Below are positions 29,069 to 37,712 of a stretch of 64,000 nucleotides of DNA, in pieces. The translations under genes were made by a program, and so were the position numbers. Where the stretch lies: positions 34,062 through 98,061 of the forward strand of contig NZ_JEMV01000011.1 in assembly GCF_000588875.1 (NCBI RefSeq), written 5' to 3'. The notes beneath the pieces were generated by a model. The model did not search any database, was not told where the DNA came from, and saw nothing but the letters and a program-made list of their open reading frames with translations. Numbering within the stretch: position 1 is the first letter of the stretch; each line of letters opens with the position of its first letter. This DNA comes from Sphingobium sp. Ant17 (lineage in GTDB: Bacteria > Pseudomonadota > Alphaproteobacteria > Sphingomonadales > Sphingomonadaceae).

Positions 29069-29552
29069 ATGGGCGATCGTACATCAGCCTCCATAAGCAT
29101 CGGGGGTCTATTATCCCATGCCCTAACCCCTGATCTGATCCATGCGATCAGGGCGGATGGCGGTCGTGCGGATTGGGAGGGGTCATTTCTTAAATCGGGC
29201 GACATCGTAACAGGACAGGTGATTGAGGCGCACGCATTCGATCTCAACGGGGGGCATTTTCGACATCACCGAAGATTTTTGCGTTTCAAACGGCATACCG
29301 TTTGTTCGGACGTCAGGAAGTTGCAGTGGCGTCTATGGTCCAGAAAAGGTCGTGCACACGGGAAACGGCGTCCTTCACCATTTCGAGCTGAATGAAAACG
29401 GCAGTGTCATATTCTCGTTCTGCGAAATACAATCCTTGGGTACGATTGATGCGATCAGAAAGCGGGCAGAATTCGCTAACTTTCTGCCACCGCCGATCAG
29501 TATGGTCGAAAATGCCGCCGCAGACATCGCAGGAGGTCCGGATAATGGCTGA
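29069..29552 (+). pseudogene. Conserved hypothetical protein, frameshifted
   Basis: The first frame (ATG 29069, AAAGGAG upstream) and a second frame ending at 29552 join smoothly if one G is removed from the six-G run at 29249-29254: HAFDLNGG then IFDITEDFC. The corrected protein is 160 residues, with a C-terminal ELNENGSVIFSFCEIQSLGT part. I do not recognise a family. The stop lies inside the next gene's start, so translation is probably coupled. Confidence 0.6.
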
Positions 29553-30039
29553 CATTTATATTCAGGGTAGTTTTGCGTTCACATGTCATATGGCAGAGGC
29601 TGAAACATTGGGCCAAGCCTGGTACGCAGTAATGGCACTGCGTGATGAAGTCGAGCCCGACACCCCCTTCGCGCATCTGATTGCTTTGTTTCCCCCGCGT
29701 GAACCGCACGATCCATGGTCGGGTCTGCTCAGCCTCTTCGACGATCCCGATTTCCCCGACTTTGGTGCTGATCTCCAGATCGACGTCGATCGCGACATGC
29801 GAATAGTGGTGATTTGCGGGATGACGGATTTTCAGCCTGCGCCGATCGCAAAGCTGATCCAGCGCTGCTGTGCCGAAAGCCTGGCACAGGCACCGATCGG
29901 CTTTGAATGGGCGGAAGTCTGTTCCAGACCGCGCGTCGGACATTTTCGCGGCGGGTGGTGCGCCATGTTTCCTGATCGCCTCGAATTTGAAAGCACCCAT
30001 CATGTTTTGTCGGCGGCCCTGAGCGGTGCCGTGATCTGA
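29545..30039 (+). CDS. Hypothetical protein coupled to the upstream gene
   Basis: A 164-residue protein with no signal peptide. It contains YIQGSFAFTCHMAEAETLGQ, an acidic middle (PDFPDFGADLQIDVDRDM) and a C-terminal half rich in aromatic residues. The ATG at 29545 has AGGAGG 9 bases upstream and overlaps the end of the previous gene. No family is recognised. Confidence 0.62.
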   Translation: MADIYIQGSFAFTCHMAEAETLGQAWYAVMALRDEVEPDTPFAHLIALFPPREPHDPWSGLLSLFDDPDFPDFGADLQIDVDRDMRIVVICGMTDFQPAPIAKLIQRCCAESLAQAPIGFEWAEVCSRPRVGHFRGGWCAMFPDRLEFESTHHVLSAALSGAVI

Positions 30040-30160
30040 ACGGTGACAGGCTGTTTGTGGAACACAGGACCATGGCCAGATATGCGGAGGGGAGGGGGGA
30101 AGGATTTGCGAGGATCAGTGGCGCTGCCCTGGCTTCATGACCCTATGAGGAGAGCCTCCC

Positions 30161-31357
30161 ATGTCCAGTCTTACAATACCTGTCGACAATGCGCCGGTAA
30201 CGGGTGCCTATCGCGTCGATATTTCCCGCGGCCATAATGTCAGCCGTGTCTCGTCAGAATGGTTTTCGCGCCCCGAAGACGAGAAATTCCTGTCGCTGAC
30301 CGACCTTTACGACAATGTCCGCACGCGGGCCGAGCAAGCGACAACACGGATCGTCGAAAGCCGATCGCTCCGGGTTGAAGCGCGTGCCGATAATCCAGAA
30401 CGCCTGACCTTGTTCGTGCCGGGCGAGGATATGCCTATCGCGCCCACCAACTGGTCCTTTGGCCAGCTCTCCAGCCTGGTCGGTGCACCCGCTTCCTATC
30501 TGCGCTCGCTACCCGCAGCGCTTGCCGGCATCAATCTCCAGCATGGTCTGCTGGCGCATCGCGGCGAACAGGTGAAGCTGCTTCAGACGCAGGATGGCCG
30601 CGCTGAATTGCGCGCGGTTACGGGTCCTGATTATGGGCGCATCTGGGATCATGAGCTGGTCGCCGCAGTCATGAAGATCGCGGGCGACGGCGTGGGCGAT
30701 ACGCGCTGGAAAGTGCCCGGCGTTCTTGACTGGTCTTCGATGCACTATAACCCCTTTGTCGATGTAACGCGTGATACGACGACGCTCTATGCGTCCGATC
30801 GCGATGTCTTCCTCTTCCTTGTGGATGATACCCACCCGATTGAGGCCGGACGCCTTGCCAATGGCGATCCGGACCTGTTCTTCCGCGGCTTTTACTGCTG
30901 GAATTCGGAAGTCGGGTCAAAGACGCTGGGCATTGCCACTTTCTACCTGCGCGCCGTCTGCATGAATCGCAATCTGTGGGGTGTGGAGAATTTCGAGGAA
31001 ATCTCGATCCGCCACTCCAAGTTTGCCGCCAATCGCTTCGCCCATGAAGCCGCGCCTGCACTTGAAAACTTCGCTGATTCCTCCGCCAGCGGCTTCATCC
31101 AGGGCATTCGCGCCGCACGCGAGCGCATCGTTGCCCGCACCGACGAAGATCGCCAGACATTCCTGCGAGGTCAGGGTTTTTCCAAAGCCGAAACCGGCAA
31201 GATCATCGCCACCGTGCTGGCCGAAGAAGGTCATCCGCCTGCCAGCATTTTCGACTTTGTCCAGGGCATCACCGCCCATGCCCGGTCCAAATCCAACCAG
31301 GACAGCCGTCTCGACGTTGAGGCGAAGGGACGCCGCTTACTCGAACGGGCGCATTAA
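30161..31357 (+). CDS. DUF932 plasmid/phage-type protein
   Basis: The 398-residue protein has the DUF932 pattern in its middle: LRAVTGPDYGRIWDHELVAA, ASDRDVFLFLVDD, RGFYCWNSEVGSKTLGIATF and ICMNRN-like VCMNRNLWG. DUF932 proteins are frequent near the transfer regions of plasmids and in phages; some workers link them to antirestriction, but the activity is not established. GAGG precedes the ATG by about 10 bases. The gene is preceded by a 120-base gap and followed by a cluster of small plasmid genes. Confidence 0.9.
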   Translation: MSSLTIPVDNAPVTGAYRVDISRGHNVSRVSSEWFSRPEDEKFLSLTDLYDNVRTRAEQATTRIVESRSLRVEARADNPERLTLFVPGEDMPIAPTNWSFGQLSSLVGAPASYLRSLPAALAGINLQHGLLAHRGEQVKLLQTQDGRAELRAVTGPDYGRIWDHELVAAVMKIAGDGVGDTRWKVPGVLDWSSMHYNPFVDVTRDTTTLYASDRDVFLFLVDDTHPIEAGRLANGDPDLFFRGFYCWNSEVGSKTLGIATFYLRAVCMNRNLWGVENFEEISIRHSKFAANRFAHEAAPALENFADSSASGFIQGIRAARERIVARTDEDRQTFLRGQGFSKAETGKIIATVLAEEGHPPASIFDFVQGITAHARSKSNQDSRLDVEAKGRRLLERAH

Positions 31358-31463
31358 CCCCGGCTGAGCCCGGCACCGCGTCGCATTCCCCCATTCCCCA
31401 TTCCCCCATCAGTGACGGTCGTTGGAAGGCGATCGTCACGCTCGCCCTTGAAAGGACGCCATC

Positions 31464-31676
31464 ATGCGGACCTCGTCCCAGCATTCGCTCCAAAGCTTTC
31501 GCGTCGATATCCACTTCTTCAGCGGATCTGACCTTTATGCCTGTGAAACCTACCGGATCGATGCGCCAGACTGGTATCGTGCCGAGCAGCAGGCGCTGCA
31601 ATTGTCGGGCGAGAGCGCTTACGACAATAGTCGGGTGCCGGATCTTCGGCGCACGGCGACATCATCGCTGGCCTGA
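31464..31676 (+). CDS. Small hypothetical protein
   Basis: A 70-residue protein (FRVDIHFFSGSDLYACETYR, then DAPDWYRAEQQALQLS). AAAGGAC lies upstream of the ATG. No family is recognised. Direction and spacing match the DUF932-DUF5983 run. Confidence 0.5.
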   Translation: MRTSSQHSLQSFRVDIHFFSGSDLYACETYRIDAPDWYRAEQQALQLSGESAYDNSRVPDLRRTATSSLA

Positions 31677-31745
31677 CCATGTGTCTAGCGCGCCATGTCG
31701 CCGCGCAGACACACCTCCTACACCATATATTTGAGGAGTTTTCCT

Positions 31746-32150
31746 ATGCCTTCCTCTGCAAAGCGCGGCCTTGCCTCGCTTCTGGCGGGATCGTCCATGC
31801 CCGCACGCACCCATCCTGAATTGCGCAGCCGACCTGCAGAACAGTCGCCCACGCCCGCAATTGGCATGATCGGCAAATATCAGCTGCTTTCCACCGCGCA
31901 TCTCTCAATGAACACGGCGCTGCTGCTCGATAGCTGGTGCAATGGCCACGCCCATGAAGCGCCAACCACCGTGGCGCGCAACGCCCATGGCTGGTTTTTA
32001 TCGACCCGCTCTATGTCAGCCGATTGCGAACGCGCCCTGCCTGCCGATCTGATGGCTGCCATCCTCTTTGCGCGGCGGCGCGGCATCGATCTGCTGCATT
32101 TCGACTGCGATGGTCCAACGCTGCCGCAATTGCTGGTGCATGACTGGTGA
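31746..32150 (+). CDS. DUF5983-family protein (first copy)
   Basis: The 134-residue protein ends with the DUF5983 pattern: LLSTAHLSMNTALLLDSW at the start of the domain and HFDCDGPTLPQLLVHDW at the C-terminus. The N-terminal 45 residues are basic and proline-rich. The ATG at 31746 follows GAGGAG. It directly precedes the GHKL-ATPase gene, and a second DUF5983 gene follows that gene. Function is unknown. Confidence 0.78.
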   Translation: MPSSAKRGLASLLAGSSMPARTHPELRSRPAEQSPTPAIGMIGKYQLLSTAHLSMNTALLLDSWCNGHAHEAPTTVARNAHGWFLSTRSMSADCERALPADLMAAILFARRRGIDLLHFDCDGPTLPQLLVHDW

Positions 32151-32278
32151 ACATGAAGCACGCCGGCGGAAAATCGCTTTCGCGTGGATCGGCCTGGCAG
32201 CGGCGCATTTGCGATCGGAGGGGAGGGGGACTTTGAGAAGGGGTGGAAAATGACCGCCTGTCCAAGGAGACACATATA

Positions 32279-33946
32279 ATGGCTTTACCTCTCACGATCA
32301 CCCCACAGGTGGGCGCGTCCCTCATCACGCGCGTCACGCGTCTGTTCAATGGCACGATCCACGATGTGTTGAACGAACTTCTGCAAAACAGCCGCCGCGC
32401 TGGTGCCAGTGCTGTAAATCTGGATCTTGAAGGCTCCGATGGTGCCCCCATCCTTGTCGCGAGTGATGACGGTTCGGGCATCGATGACCCGGTTGCGCTG
32501 CTGACTCTTGGCTATTCAGGCTGGAATGATACGGTTGCCCACCGCGAAGATCCGGCCGGCATGGGCATGTTCAGCCTTGCAGGACGTCAAGTCGAAATAC
32601 GTTCCTGGTCGCGCAGCGCGGGCAGGGGCTGGATGGTCGAGATCCCCGAACAAGGCTGGCAGAGCCCAGAGCCACTCGCGATCCAGCCCTGCGCCATAAC
32701 CGGCGGTACGCAGTTGCGCATCGCTTTGCCGGACGCATGGGCCAAGAATTTGCTAGCCGCCGCCCGCAACGCCGCCCGCTATTTTCCGCTGCCGGTAACT
32801 TTGTCGGGCACGTCTCTGCCACGCGAGGACTTCCTCGCCGAAGCTGCTCGGGTCGAAAACTGGCAGGGCTGCCGCATCGGCATTTTCAGCTGGCGCGGCT
32901 ACCAGCCGGTCGACATGGCCCGTATTAATTTTCATGGGCTTACCGTGCCTTGCGATTTGCCGTTCGTGTCGGAGGTGGGCAAAATCGACAAATGGTGCGT
33001 GAAGGTCGACATTATCGACGCGCCCGATCTGCAACTGGTTCTGCCTGCGCGCAAGGAACTGGTCCGCAATGCGGGGCTCGACGCGCTCAAGATCGCGGCA
33101 GAAGCCGCTATTTATCGGATGATCTGCGACAATGGCGACCATCGACTGGGCTTTACGGAATGGGCGCGCGCCAGGGCATTGGGCATCATGCTGCCGCATG
33201 CAGCGCCCTGGCTTCCATGCTGGGCACCAATGACCGCCGACAGCATGGGGTGCGATCAGGGCGAACCCATATCGTCTCCTGATATGCTGGTCGTGCCCGC
33301 AATGGAGATAGATCTTCAGCAAGGCGCTGCGCCGATACTGAATGCGCCGGAAAAGCTCGGCATGTGCACGGTACGGATCGCGCCGGGATTTTCTGGCTAT
33401 GACTGGTATGACAGACTGCCCCGCCTGCAGACTCTTGCCTTTGTGATAGAGCAAAATGGCCTCGAACATATGTATGAGGCCGACACCGAACTGGATCCGT
33501 CCTGCACATCGGGACGGGCCGACGCAATCACGCTCGAACTGGGGATCGCCGATTGCGCCTTGCCTGGCGCGACGCTTACGAAGCGATGCTTCCCGCTTGA
33601 AATGCTGGTGTGTCGCAATGAAGGCTATGATCTCGATGATGCGATCATCCTTATTGGAAGCAACGCCGTCGTTTCACCCGATGATCTGGCCTGGCAAATG
33701 GAGCTGAGCCTTTTTAGGGCATCGGATGACAGCGATTGCGACAGTTGGGAAACCCAGCAGGACAATTTTCAACGAAGCGCGCGTAACAACGCTTATGCGT
33801 TGCTGCTGAGCGAGGAGGAGGCTCTGCTGCGGCAAATCCGCGACAGGCTTACCGACAAGGTGCAATGGCTGATACCCCCGGACCGCACTCTCAAGGTTAC
33901 AGCGACCCGTACGGGCGTCGAACTGACATTGGAACCGGCGCCATGA
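32279..33946 (+). CDS. GHKL-type ATP-binding protein (HSP90/MutL-like)
   Basis: The 555-residue protein has a Bergerat ATP-binding fold in the first 130 residues: N-box LNELLQNSRRAGA, DxGxG motif ASDDGSGID, and the lid region DPAGMGMFSL. The C-terminal two-thirds matches nothing I know. AAGGAG precedes the ATG at 32279. It sits between two DUF5983 genes, and the three probably form one transcript. GHKL proteins of this kind appear in plasmids and in some phage-defence systems; no specific role is shown here. Confidence 0.82.
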   Translation: MALPLTITPQVGASLITRVTRLFNGTIHDVLNELLQNSRRAGASAVNLDLEGSDGAPILVASDDGSGIDDPVALLTLGYSGWNDTVAHREDPAGMGMFSLAGRQVEIRSWSRSAGRGWMVEIPEQGWQSPEPLAIQPCAITGGTQLRIALPDAWAKNLLAAARNAARYFPLPVTLSGTSLPREDFLAEAARVENWQGCRIGIFSWRGYQPVDMARINFHGLTVPCDLPFVSEVGKIDKWCVKVDIIDAPDLQLVLPARKELVRNAGLDALKIAAEAAIYRMICDNGDHRLGFTEWARARALGIMLPHAAPWLPCWAPMTADSMGCDQGEPISSPDMLVVPAMEIDLQQGAAPILNAPEKLGMCTVRIAPGFSGYDWYDRLPRLQTLAFVIEQNGLEHMYEADTELDPSCTSGRADAITLELGIADCALPGATLTKRCFPLEMLVCRNEGYDLDDAIILIGSNAVVSPDDLAWQMELSLFRASDDSDCDSWETQQDNFQRSARNNAYALLLSEEEALLRQIRDRLTDKVQWLIPPDRTLKVTATRTGVELTLEPAP

Positions 33947-33990
33947 CGCCTTCGCACCCTCCAAAAATTCCTGCTCTGGGGAGGCTTGAT

Positions 33991-34314
33991 ATGCGACGAT
34001 CCGCGATGTTTACCCTGTCCACTATGCATATTCCGCTCGCCGAGCGACAGAAGATCGAAATGCTGATCAGCGCCGCGCCGCGCGGCGATGATGGCCGATT
34101 GCATGTCGCGCATGATGATCTGGTTATCGAACCCCATCTCTACGGATTCTTCGTTCATTGCGGCATCGCCGCTTGCCAGGCCGCCGATCCGCCGGACATC
34201 TCGCCTCAACTCTGGGCGCTTCTTTCGGCAGCCAATGCGGACGGGGCGTCCTGGCTGCTGTTCGACCGGGATGAACCACCATCCTCTTGCTGGCCGACGT
34301 TCGATGCAGGTTGA
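33991..34314 (+). CDS. DUF5983-family protein (second copy)
   Basis: The 107-residue protein shows the same family ends as the first copy (FTLSTMHIPLAERQKIEMLI, then WLLFDRDEPP) with a central LYGFFVHCG. The ATG at 33991 follows GGGGAGG. Together with 31746-32150 it flanks the GHKL-ATPase gene. Function is unknown. Confidence 0.75.
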   Translation: MRRSAMFTLSTMHIPLAERQKIEMLISAAPRGDDGRLHVAHDDLVIEPHLYGFFVHCGIAACQAADPPDISPQLWALLSAANADGASWLLFDRDEPPSSCWPTFDAG

Positions 34315-34418
34315 GGGAGCACTTCGCCTCTCGTCACCTGCTTGTCAGCATTCTGTCGAGCCCGGCTCTTGCAGAATTATATCATAAAGTGATATTTGGG
34401 TCGGAAAGGAGTTTGACT

Positions 34419-34688
34419 ATGCCATCCAGCTTCACCTTAGGAACCCATTTCGAGGGCTTCATCAAGCAACAGGTGAACACCGGTCGTTATGCATCGGCCA
34501 GTGAGGTCATTCGCGACAGCCTGCGTCTGCTAGAGGAGCAGGACGCCATGCGACAGGCGCGGCTTGAGGCGCTACGCGCCGAGATCGATCTGGGTGCGAG
34601 CAGCGGGACTGGCATACCTGCGGAGCAAGCCTTCGCAAATGCAAGGGCACGCATTGCTGACATCGCCGCTGCCAACAAGGAGCAGTGA
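34419..34688 (+). CDS. parD: ParD-family antitoxin
   Basis: The 89-residue ribbon-helix-helix protein: N-terminal strand with FTLGTHFEGFIKQQVNTGRY, then ASASEVIRDSLRLLEEQDAM. The disordered C-terminal half would bind ParE. AAGGAG precedes the ATG at 34419. The stop codon overlaps the parE start (TGATG). It should repress its own promoter, as is normal for the family. Confidence 0.9.
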   Translation: MPSSFTLGTHFEGFIKQQVNTGRYASASEVIRDSLRLLEEQDAMRQARLEALRAEIDLGASSGTGIPAEQAFANARARIADIAAANKEQ

Positions 34689-34975
34689 TGCATCTTTCGT
34701 TTTCGCCGGCAGCCGACGCTGATCTGACAGATATTGCCAGTTTCATTGCGCGGGATAATGTTGATCGGGCGTTGACATTCATCGATGAACTTCAAGCGGC
34801 TTGCACAAAGCTTCTCGATTTTCCTGACTCTGGCACGGTGCGTTCCGAGGTTCGCCCCGATCTGCGTTCCAGAGTATATGGCAGTTATGTGATTTTCTAC
34901 ACGCTTGTGCCGGGGAGTGTCCGCATTGAACGCATTCTCCACGGTGCCCGGGATGTGAGCACTATCCTGTCGTAA
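34688..34975 (+). CDS. parE: ParE-family toxin
   Basis: The 95-residue RelE/ParE fold: LSFSPAADADLTDIASFIAR at the start, GSYVIFYTLV in the middle and ERILHGARD at the C-terminus. ParE toxins act on DNA gyrase. The ATG overlaps the parD stop by one base. The pair would stabilise the element by killing cells that lose it. Confidence 0.9.
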   Translation: MHLSFSPAADADLTDIASFIARDNVDRALTFIDELQAACTKLLDFPDSGTVRSEVRPDLRSRVYGSYVIFYTLVPGSVRIERILHGARDVSTILS

Positions 34976-35126
34976 GACTGATATGGCATCGCCCGGTCGT
35001 GGCGGCCGGTGCTCGCGCATTAAGCTGGACCGACTTCCTTCCTGTCAGGAGTCGAACCGTCATGCCGCATTGATGATGCTGGCTGGTTAGTCATCGGCGC
35101 AAAAAGCCCTTGATGGAGAAGTCCCA

Positions 35127-35333
35127 ATGTCCAACACCGATCCTGCGGCATCGCTATCGCCGCGTCGCCAGCGACTGTCCTCGTTCGAAAATTCTTACGC
35201 CGTCGCCTTGCAACGCCAGCGGCAGACCGGCGTCAGCCAGTTCATCCTTCGGACAGCTAACCCGTTGCAGCCCTTCCGCACGACCAGTAGTGCGCCCAGG
35301 TCTCAGGAATATATTGTGGCGCTGGTCGCTTGA
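35127..35333 (+). CDS. Small hypothetical protein, antisense to the DUF6880 gene tail
   Basis: A 68-residue protein (TGVSQFILRTANPLQPFR) that resembles small proteins I have seen in sphingomonad plasmids. GGAG precedes the ATG by about 9 bases. It lies almost wholly opposite the 3' end of the DUF6880 gene (35154-36782), so one of the two extents may be wrong. No function is known. Confidence 0.45.
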   Translation: MSNTDPAASLSPRRQRLSSFENSYAVALQRQRQTGVSQFILRTANPLQPFRTTSSAPRSQEYIVALVA

Positions 35334-36782
35334 ACAGAAATGGTCTGCGATCAGCTCCCAGAAACCACGCTTGCGTCCATGCTGTGCCTGGAGCGTTGCT
35401 ACATAGGTTTCATGGTCGGGATGACTGCCATAATCATCGATCCGTCGGGCAAGATGCGCGCAGCTTTCCAGATGGCGGGCGGCGTGCGGATATCGTTTGA
35501 CCCGCGCCCGCTCCAGCGCGAAATCGACCATCGCGCGAAGCGCCAATGTGGCCGCCAGCGGATGGCGGCTTTCCAGCGCCTCGGCAGCATGGTTGAGCAG
35601 TTCATACGGATCGCCATCCAGCTCGTCAGCGCGCGCCAGCACCATAGCTGCCGCGCCCTCGATATCAGGCCAGGCGAGCAGGAAATGCAGGGCATGGGAT
35701 AAGGACGGGAAAGCGCGGACATGGGCCAGCGCCTTCTTCTCCGCGTCGAGATCGTCAAAATCGGGCAGGCGTTTGAGATAGGCCCGCAGATATTCAGGCT
35801 CGAGCGCCGTGGCGAACCTATCCCATCGTTCGGCCTGCGCCTCGTCGGTGCGGCCCAGGGAATCGAGGATAGCAATCCGCACCCGGTCCCAATCCGGCCA
35901 GTGGCCACCTTTCTGCCGTACGGCCTGCGCGTGCTCGATAGCCGCCATCGCCTCGTCCGTCCGGCCCGCGTCGCCCAAGCGCTCGGCGATCGCCGCGGCG
36001 ATGGCGGGATTGTCGCGCTGTTCGACGGGATATTGGGCTATGAAAGCATCCACATCACCCAGCGCATCGGCAATGTCCAGCAGCGCGGTCTGGACCGTGC
36101 GGGCGTGACGCCGGAACTCGATGTCATCCTCGTAGAGGACGCCGCCTGACCCATAGCCGATGATCTGCCGGTCGGCCTGCGCCTGGCGTTTCGGAGGGTT
36201 TGTCGCCATCGCCTCGAACCTTGTCTTGAGCAAGCGGAGGCCGCCTTCCGCCAGAACTGGCGCCATCAGGGCGATGAGTCCGTCAAACTGGCCATAGCCA
36301 TTGTCGCAGACGCTATCGAATACCCTGTCCGCTAGCCGGGCGGTTGGCATTTTCGCTGCCGCGGCCAAGGGCGCAAGATCGGGTAACGCAGTGGCGAATA
36401 TCGTGCCCATCTGGCCGCTGCTATCATCGCAGCGATCGAACACTGGCCTTGCCAGGGCCACCAGCTTCCAGATCAGATCCAACGCCGTCGCCGGATCATG
36501 GGGGGCGACATGATCCATGATCGCTCTCCGTTGCGTCTCTATGTCCGCTGCCAGCAGCTTTACCTTGTGCCAGTCGACAAAGGCTTTCGCCTTGGCGATG
36601 GTCGCAAGCCGCTTGCCGATCTCGCCGGCAACATCCCCGCTGCCACGCACGCTGGCCAGCTCCAGCCGCAACCGCCGCTTGGCCTGCGCGTCCCCCGTCA
36701 CAAGCTCCAGTAGCAACTGCGCCAGGCGCTGGGCGCCAAGCGCTTCGAGGTTGGTCTGATTGAGGGTTTTGGATGTGGCCAT
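35154..36782 (-). CDS. DUF6880-family protein
   Basis: The 542-residue protein from the ATG at 36782. The N-terminal part has the family pattern (LEALGAQRLAQLLLELVTGD, KRRLRLELASVRG). Further on are repeated helical hairpins similar to tetratricopeptide-like repeats (AIAAAIAERLGDAGRTDEAM, AILDSLGRTDEAQAERWD). Relatives end near the segment KRGFWELIA. Here the frame continues 60 residues more, opposite the small + strand gene, which suggests the stop has been lost or the tail is not conserved. Function is unknown. Confidence 0.78.
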   Translation of the reverse strand: MATSKTLNQTNLEALGAQRLAQLLLELVTGDAQAKRRLRLELASVRGSGDVAGEIGKRLATIAKAKAFVDWHKVKLLAADIETQRRAIMDHVAPHDPATALDLIWKLVALARPVFDRCDDSSGQMGTIFATALPDLAPLAAAAKMPTARLADRVFDSVCDNGYGQFDGLIALMAPVLAEGGLRLLKTRFEAMATNPPKRQAQADRQIIGYGSGGVLYEDDIEFRRHARTVQTALLDIADALGDVDAFIAQYPVEQRDNPAIAAAIAERLGDAGRTDEAMAAIEHAQAVRQKGGHWPDWDRVRIAILDSLGRTDEAQAERWDRFATALEPEYLRAYLKRLPDFDDLDAEKKALAHVRAFPSLSHALHFLLAWPDIEGAAAMVLARADELDGDPYELLNHAAEALESRHPLAATLALRAMVDFALERARVKRYPHAARHLESCAHLARRIDDYGSHPDHETYVATLQAQHGRKRGFWELIADHFCSSDQRHNIFLRPGRTTGRAEGLQRVSCPKDELADAGLPLALQGDGVRIFERGQSLATRR

Positions 36783-37132
36783 GCGCCATTTCTGTCGTCC
36801 CGGAACGATGGGCGTCAAGAGTGGAATGATATCGGAACTGGGAAAGGGCGACTGCCCGCGCGGTGCGCGGGCACCGGGCTGGCGGGCTTGCGCCCCAAGC
36901 CCCGCTGCGCGGGTCTTGGCCCTGACGGGCGCACATCCCTGCCGCGTGGGGAGGGGGTTTGCCCAAAACGAAGGCGCGGTGGGGCGTGGGGCCTTGGGGG
37001 CATAAGGCGGAAAGGCAGCGGGTCGCCGCTACCAGTGGCGCAGGGGGCGAGGGCAGGATCAGAGGAGAGGAGGATCTGAAAAGATTGTCGCCGGAAATGG
37101 GTTTCGAGCGATTATCTGGAAAGGTTAAGTCA
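36783..37132. other. Divergent promoter region between DUF6880 and DUF736 genes
   Basis: A 350-base gap between genes facing away from each other, so it should hold both promoters. It is GC-rich with short hairpin-forming repeats such as GCCCGCGCGGTGCGCGGGC (about 36856-36874). No gene with a convincing start was found; the open frame from 36959 is the upstream extension of DUF736. Confidence 0.5.
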
Positions 37133-37636
37133 ATGAACATCGGAGAAGTTCGTATCGTCAATGGTCGTCTGGAAGGCCGTGTCGCCACCCGCACCATCGA
37201 TCTCCCCCGCATCGGCCTGCGCAAGGTCGACAGCCAGAACCCCCGTGCGCCGGTCTATGAAATCCTCGCCCTCAACGTCGCACGGCGCTGGGTGCAGGTC
37301 GGTGCGCTGTGGGAAGCGGTGGCCAAAAAGTCGGGCGAAATATTCCTCGCCGGCAATATCGATGATCCCAGCCTGCCCGAACCGCTGCCGGTGGCCTTTT
37401 TCCCGACCGACAATGGCGGCTATTCGATCGCCTGGCGGCGCGACACGCTGCGCTCGGACTTTGGCGGCACCGGCTTTGGCGCCGCCAATTATGACCGGAT
37501 GGGCGGCGGTGACGCTGGCTATGATCGGGCAGAGGATAGCGGCTTTGGCGCTAGCACCGCTGCCATGGACGGGTCGCTAGCCGGTGCCGACGCGGGGTTC
37601 GACAGGCAAGCCGACTTTGAACGGCTGAACGGCTGA
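37133..37636 (+). CDS. DUF736-family protein with Gly/Asp-rich tail
   Basis: The 167-residue protein. Residues 1-105 fit DUF736 (MNIGEVRIVNGRLEGRV, WVQVGALWEAVAKKSGEIF, DDPSLPEPLPVAFF). DUF736 proteins are typically about 100 residues, so the last 60 residues are an extra tail rich in Gly, Asp and Ala with near-repeats of DAGYDR/DAGFDR. The family is common beside transfer and partition genes of alphaproteobacterial plasmids and its role is unknown. AAGG lies upstream of the ATG. A strong terminator follows. Confidence 0.85.
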   Translation: MNIGEVRIVNGRLEGRVATRTIDLPRIGLRKVDSQNPRAPVYEILALNVARRWVQVGALWEAVAKKSGEIFLAGNIDDPSLPEPLPVAFFPTDNGGYSIAWRRDTLRSDFGGTGFGAANYDRMGGGDAGYDRAEDSGFGASTAAMDGSLAGADAGFDRQADFERLNG

Positions 37637-37648
37637 TCATCCGCACTG

Positions 37649-37685
37649 TGGCCGGGGAAGCATTCGCTTCTCCGGCCATTTTTTT
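37649..37685 (+). terminator. Rho-independent terminator after the DUF736 gene
   Basis: The stem TGGCCGGGGAAGC pairs with GCTTCTCCGGCCA around an ATTC loop, followed by seven T residues. It lies 12 bases after the DUF736 stop. Confidence 0.88.
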
Positions 37686-37712
37686 GTCATGCCATCACCC
37701 AGGAGACAATCC

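Noticed and set aside
31358..31463. Short tandem CCCCATT-like repeats after DUF932
   Set aside because: Only a few imperfect copies in low-complexity DNA; no evidence of function.
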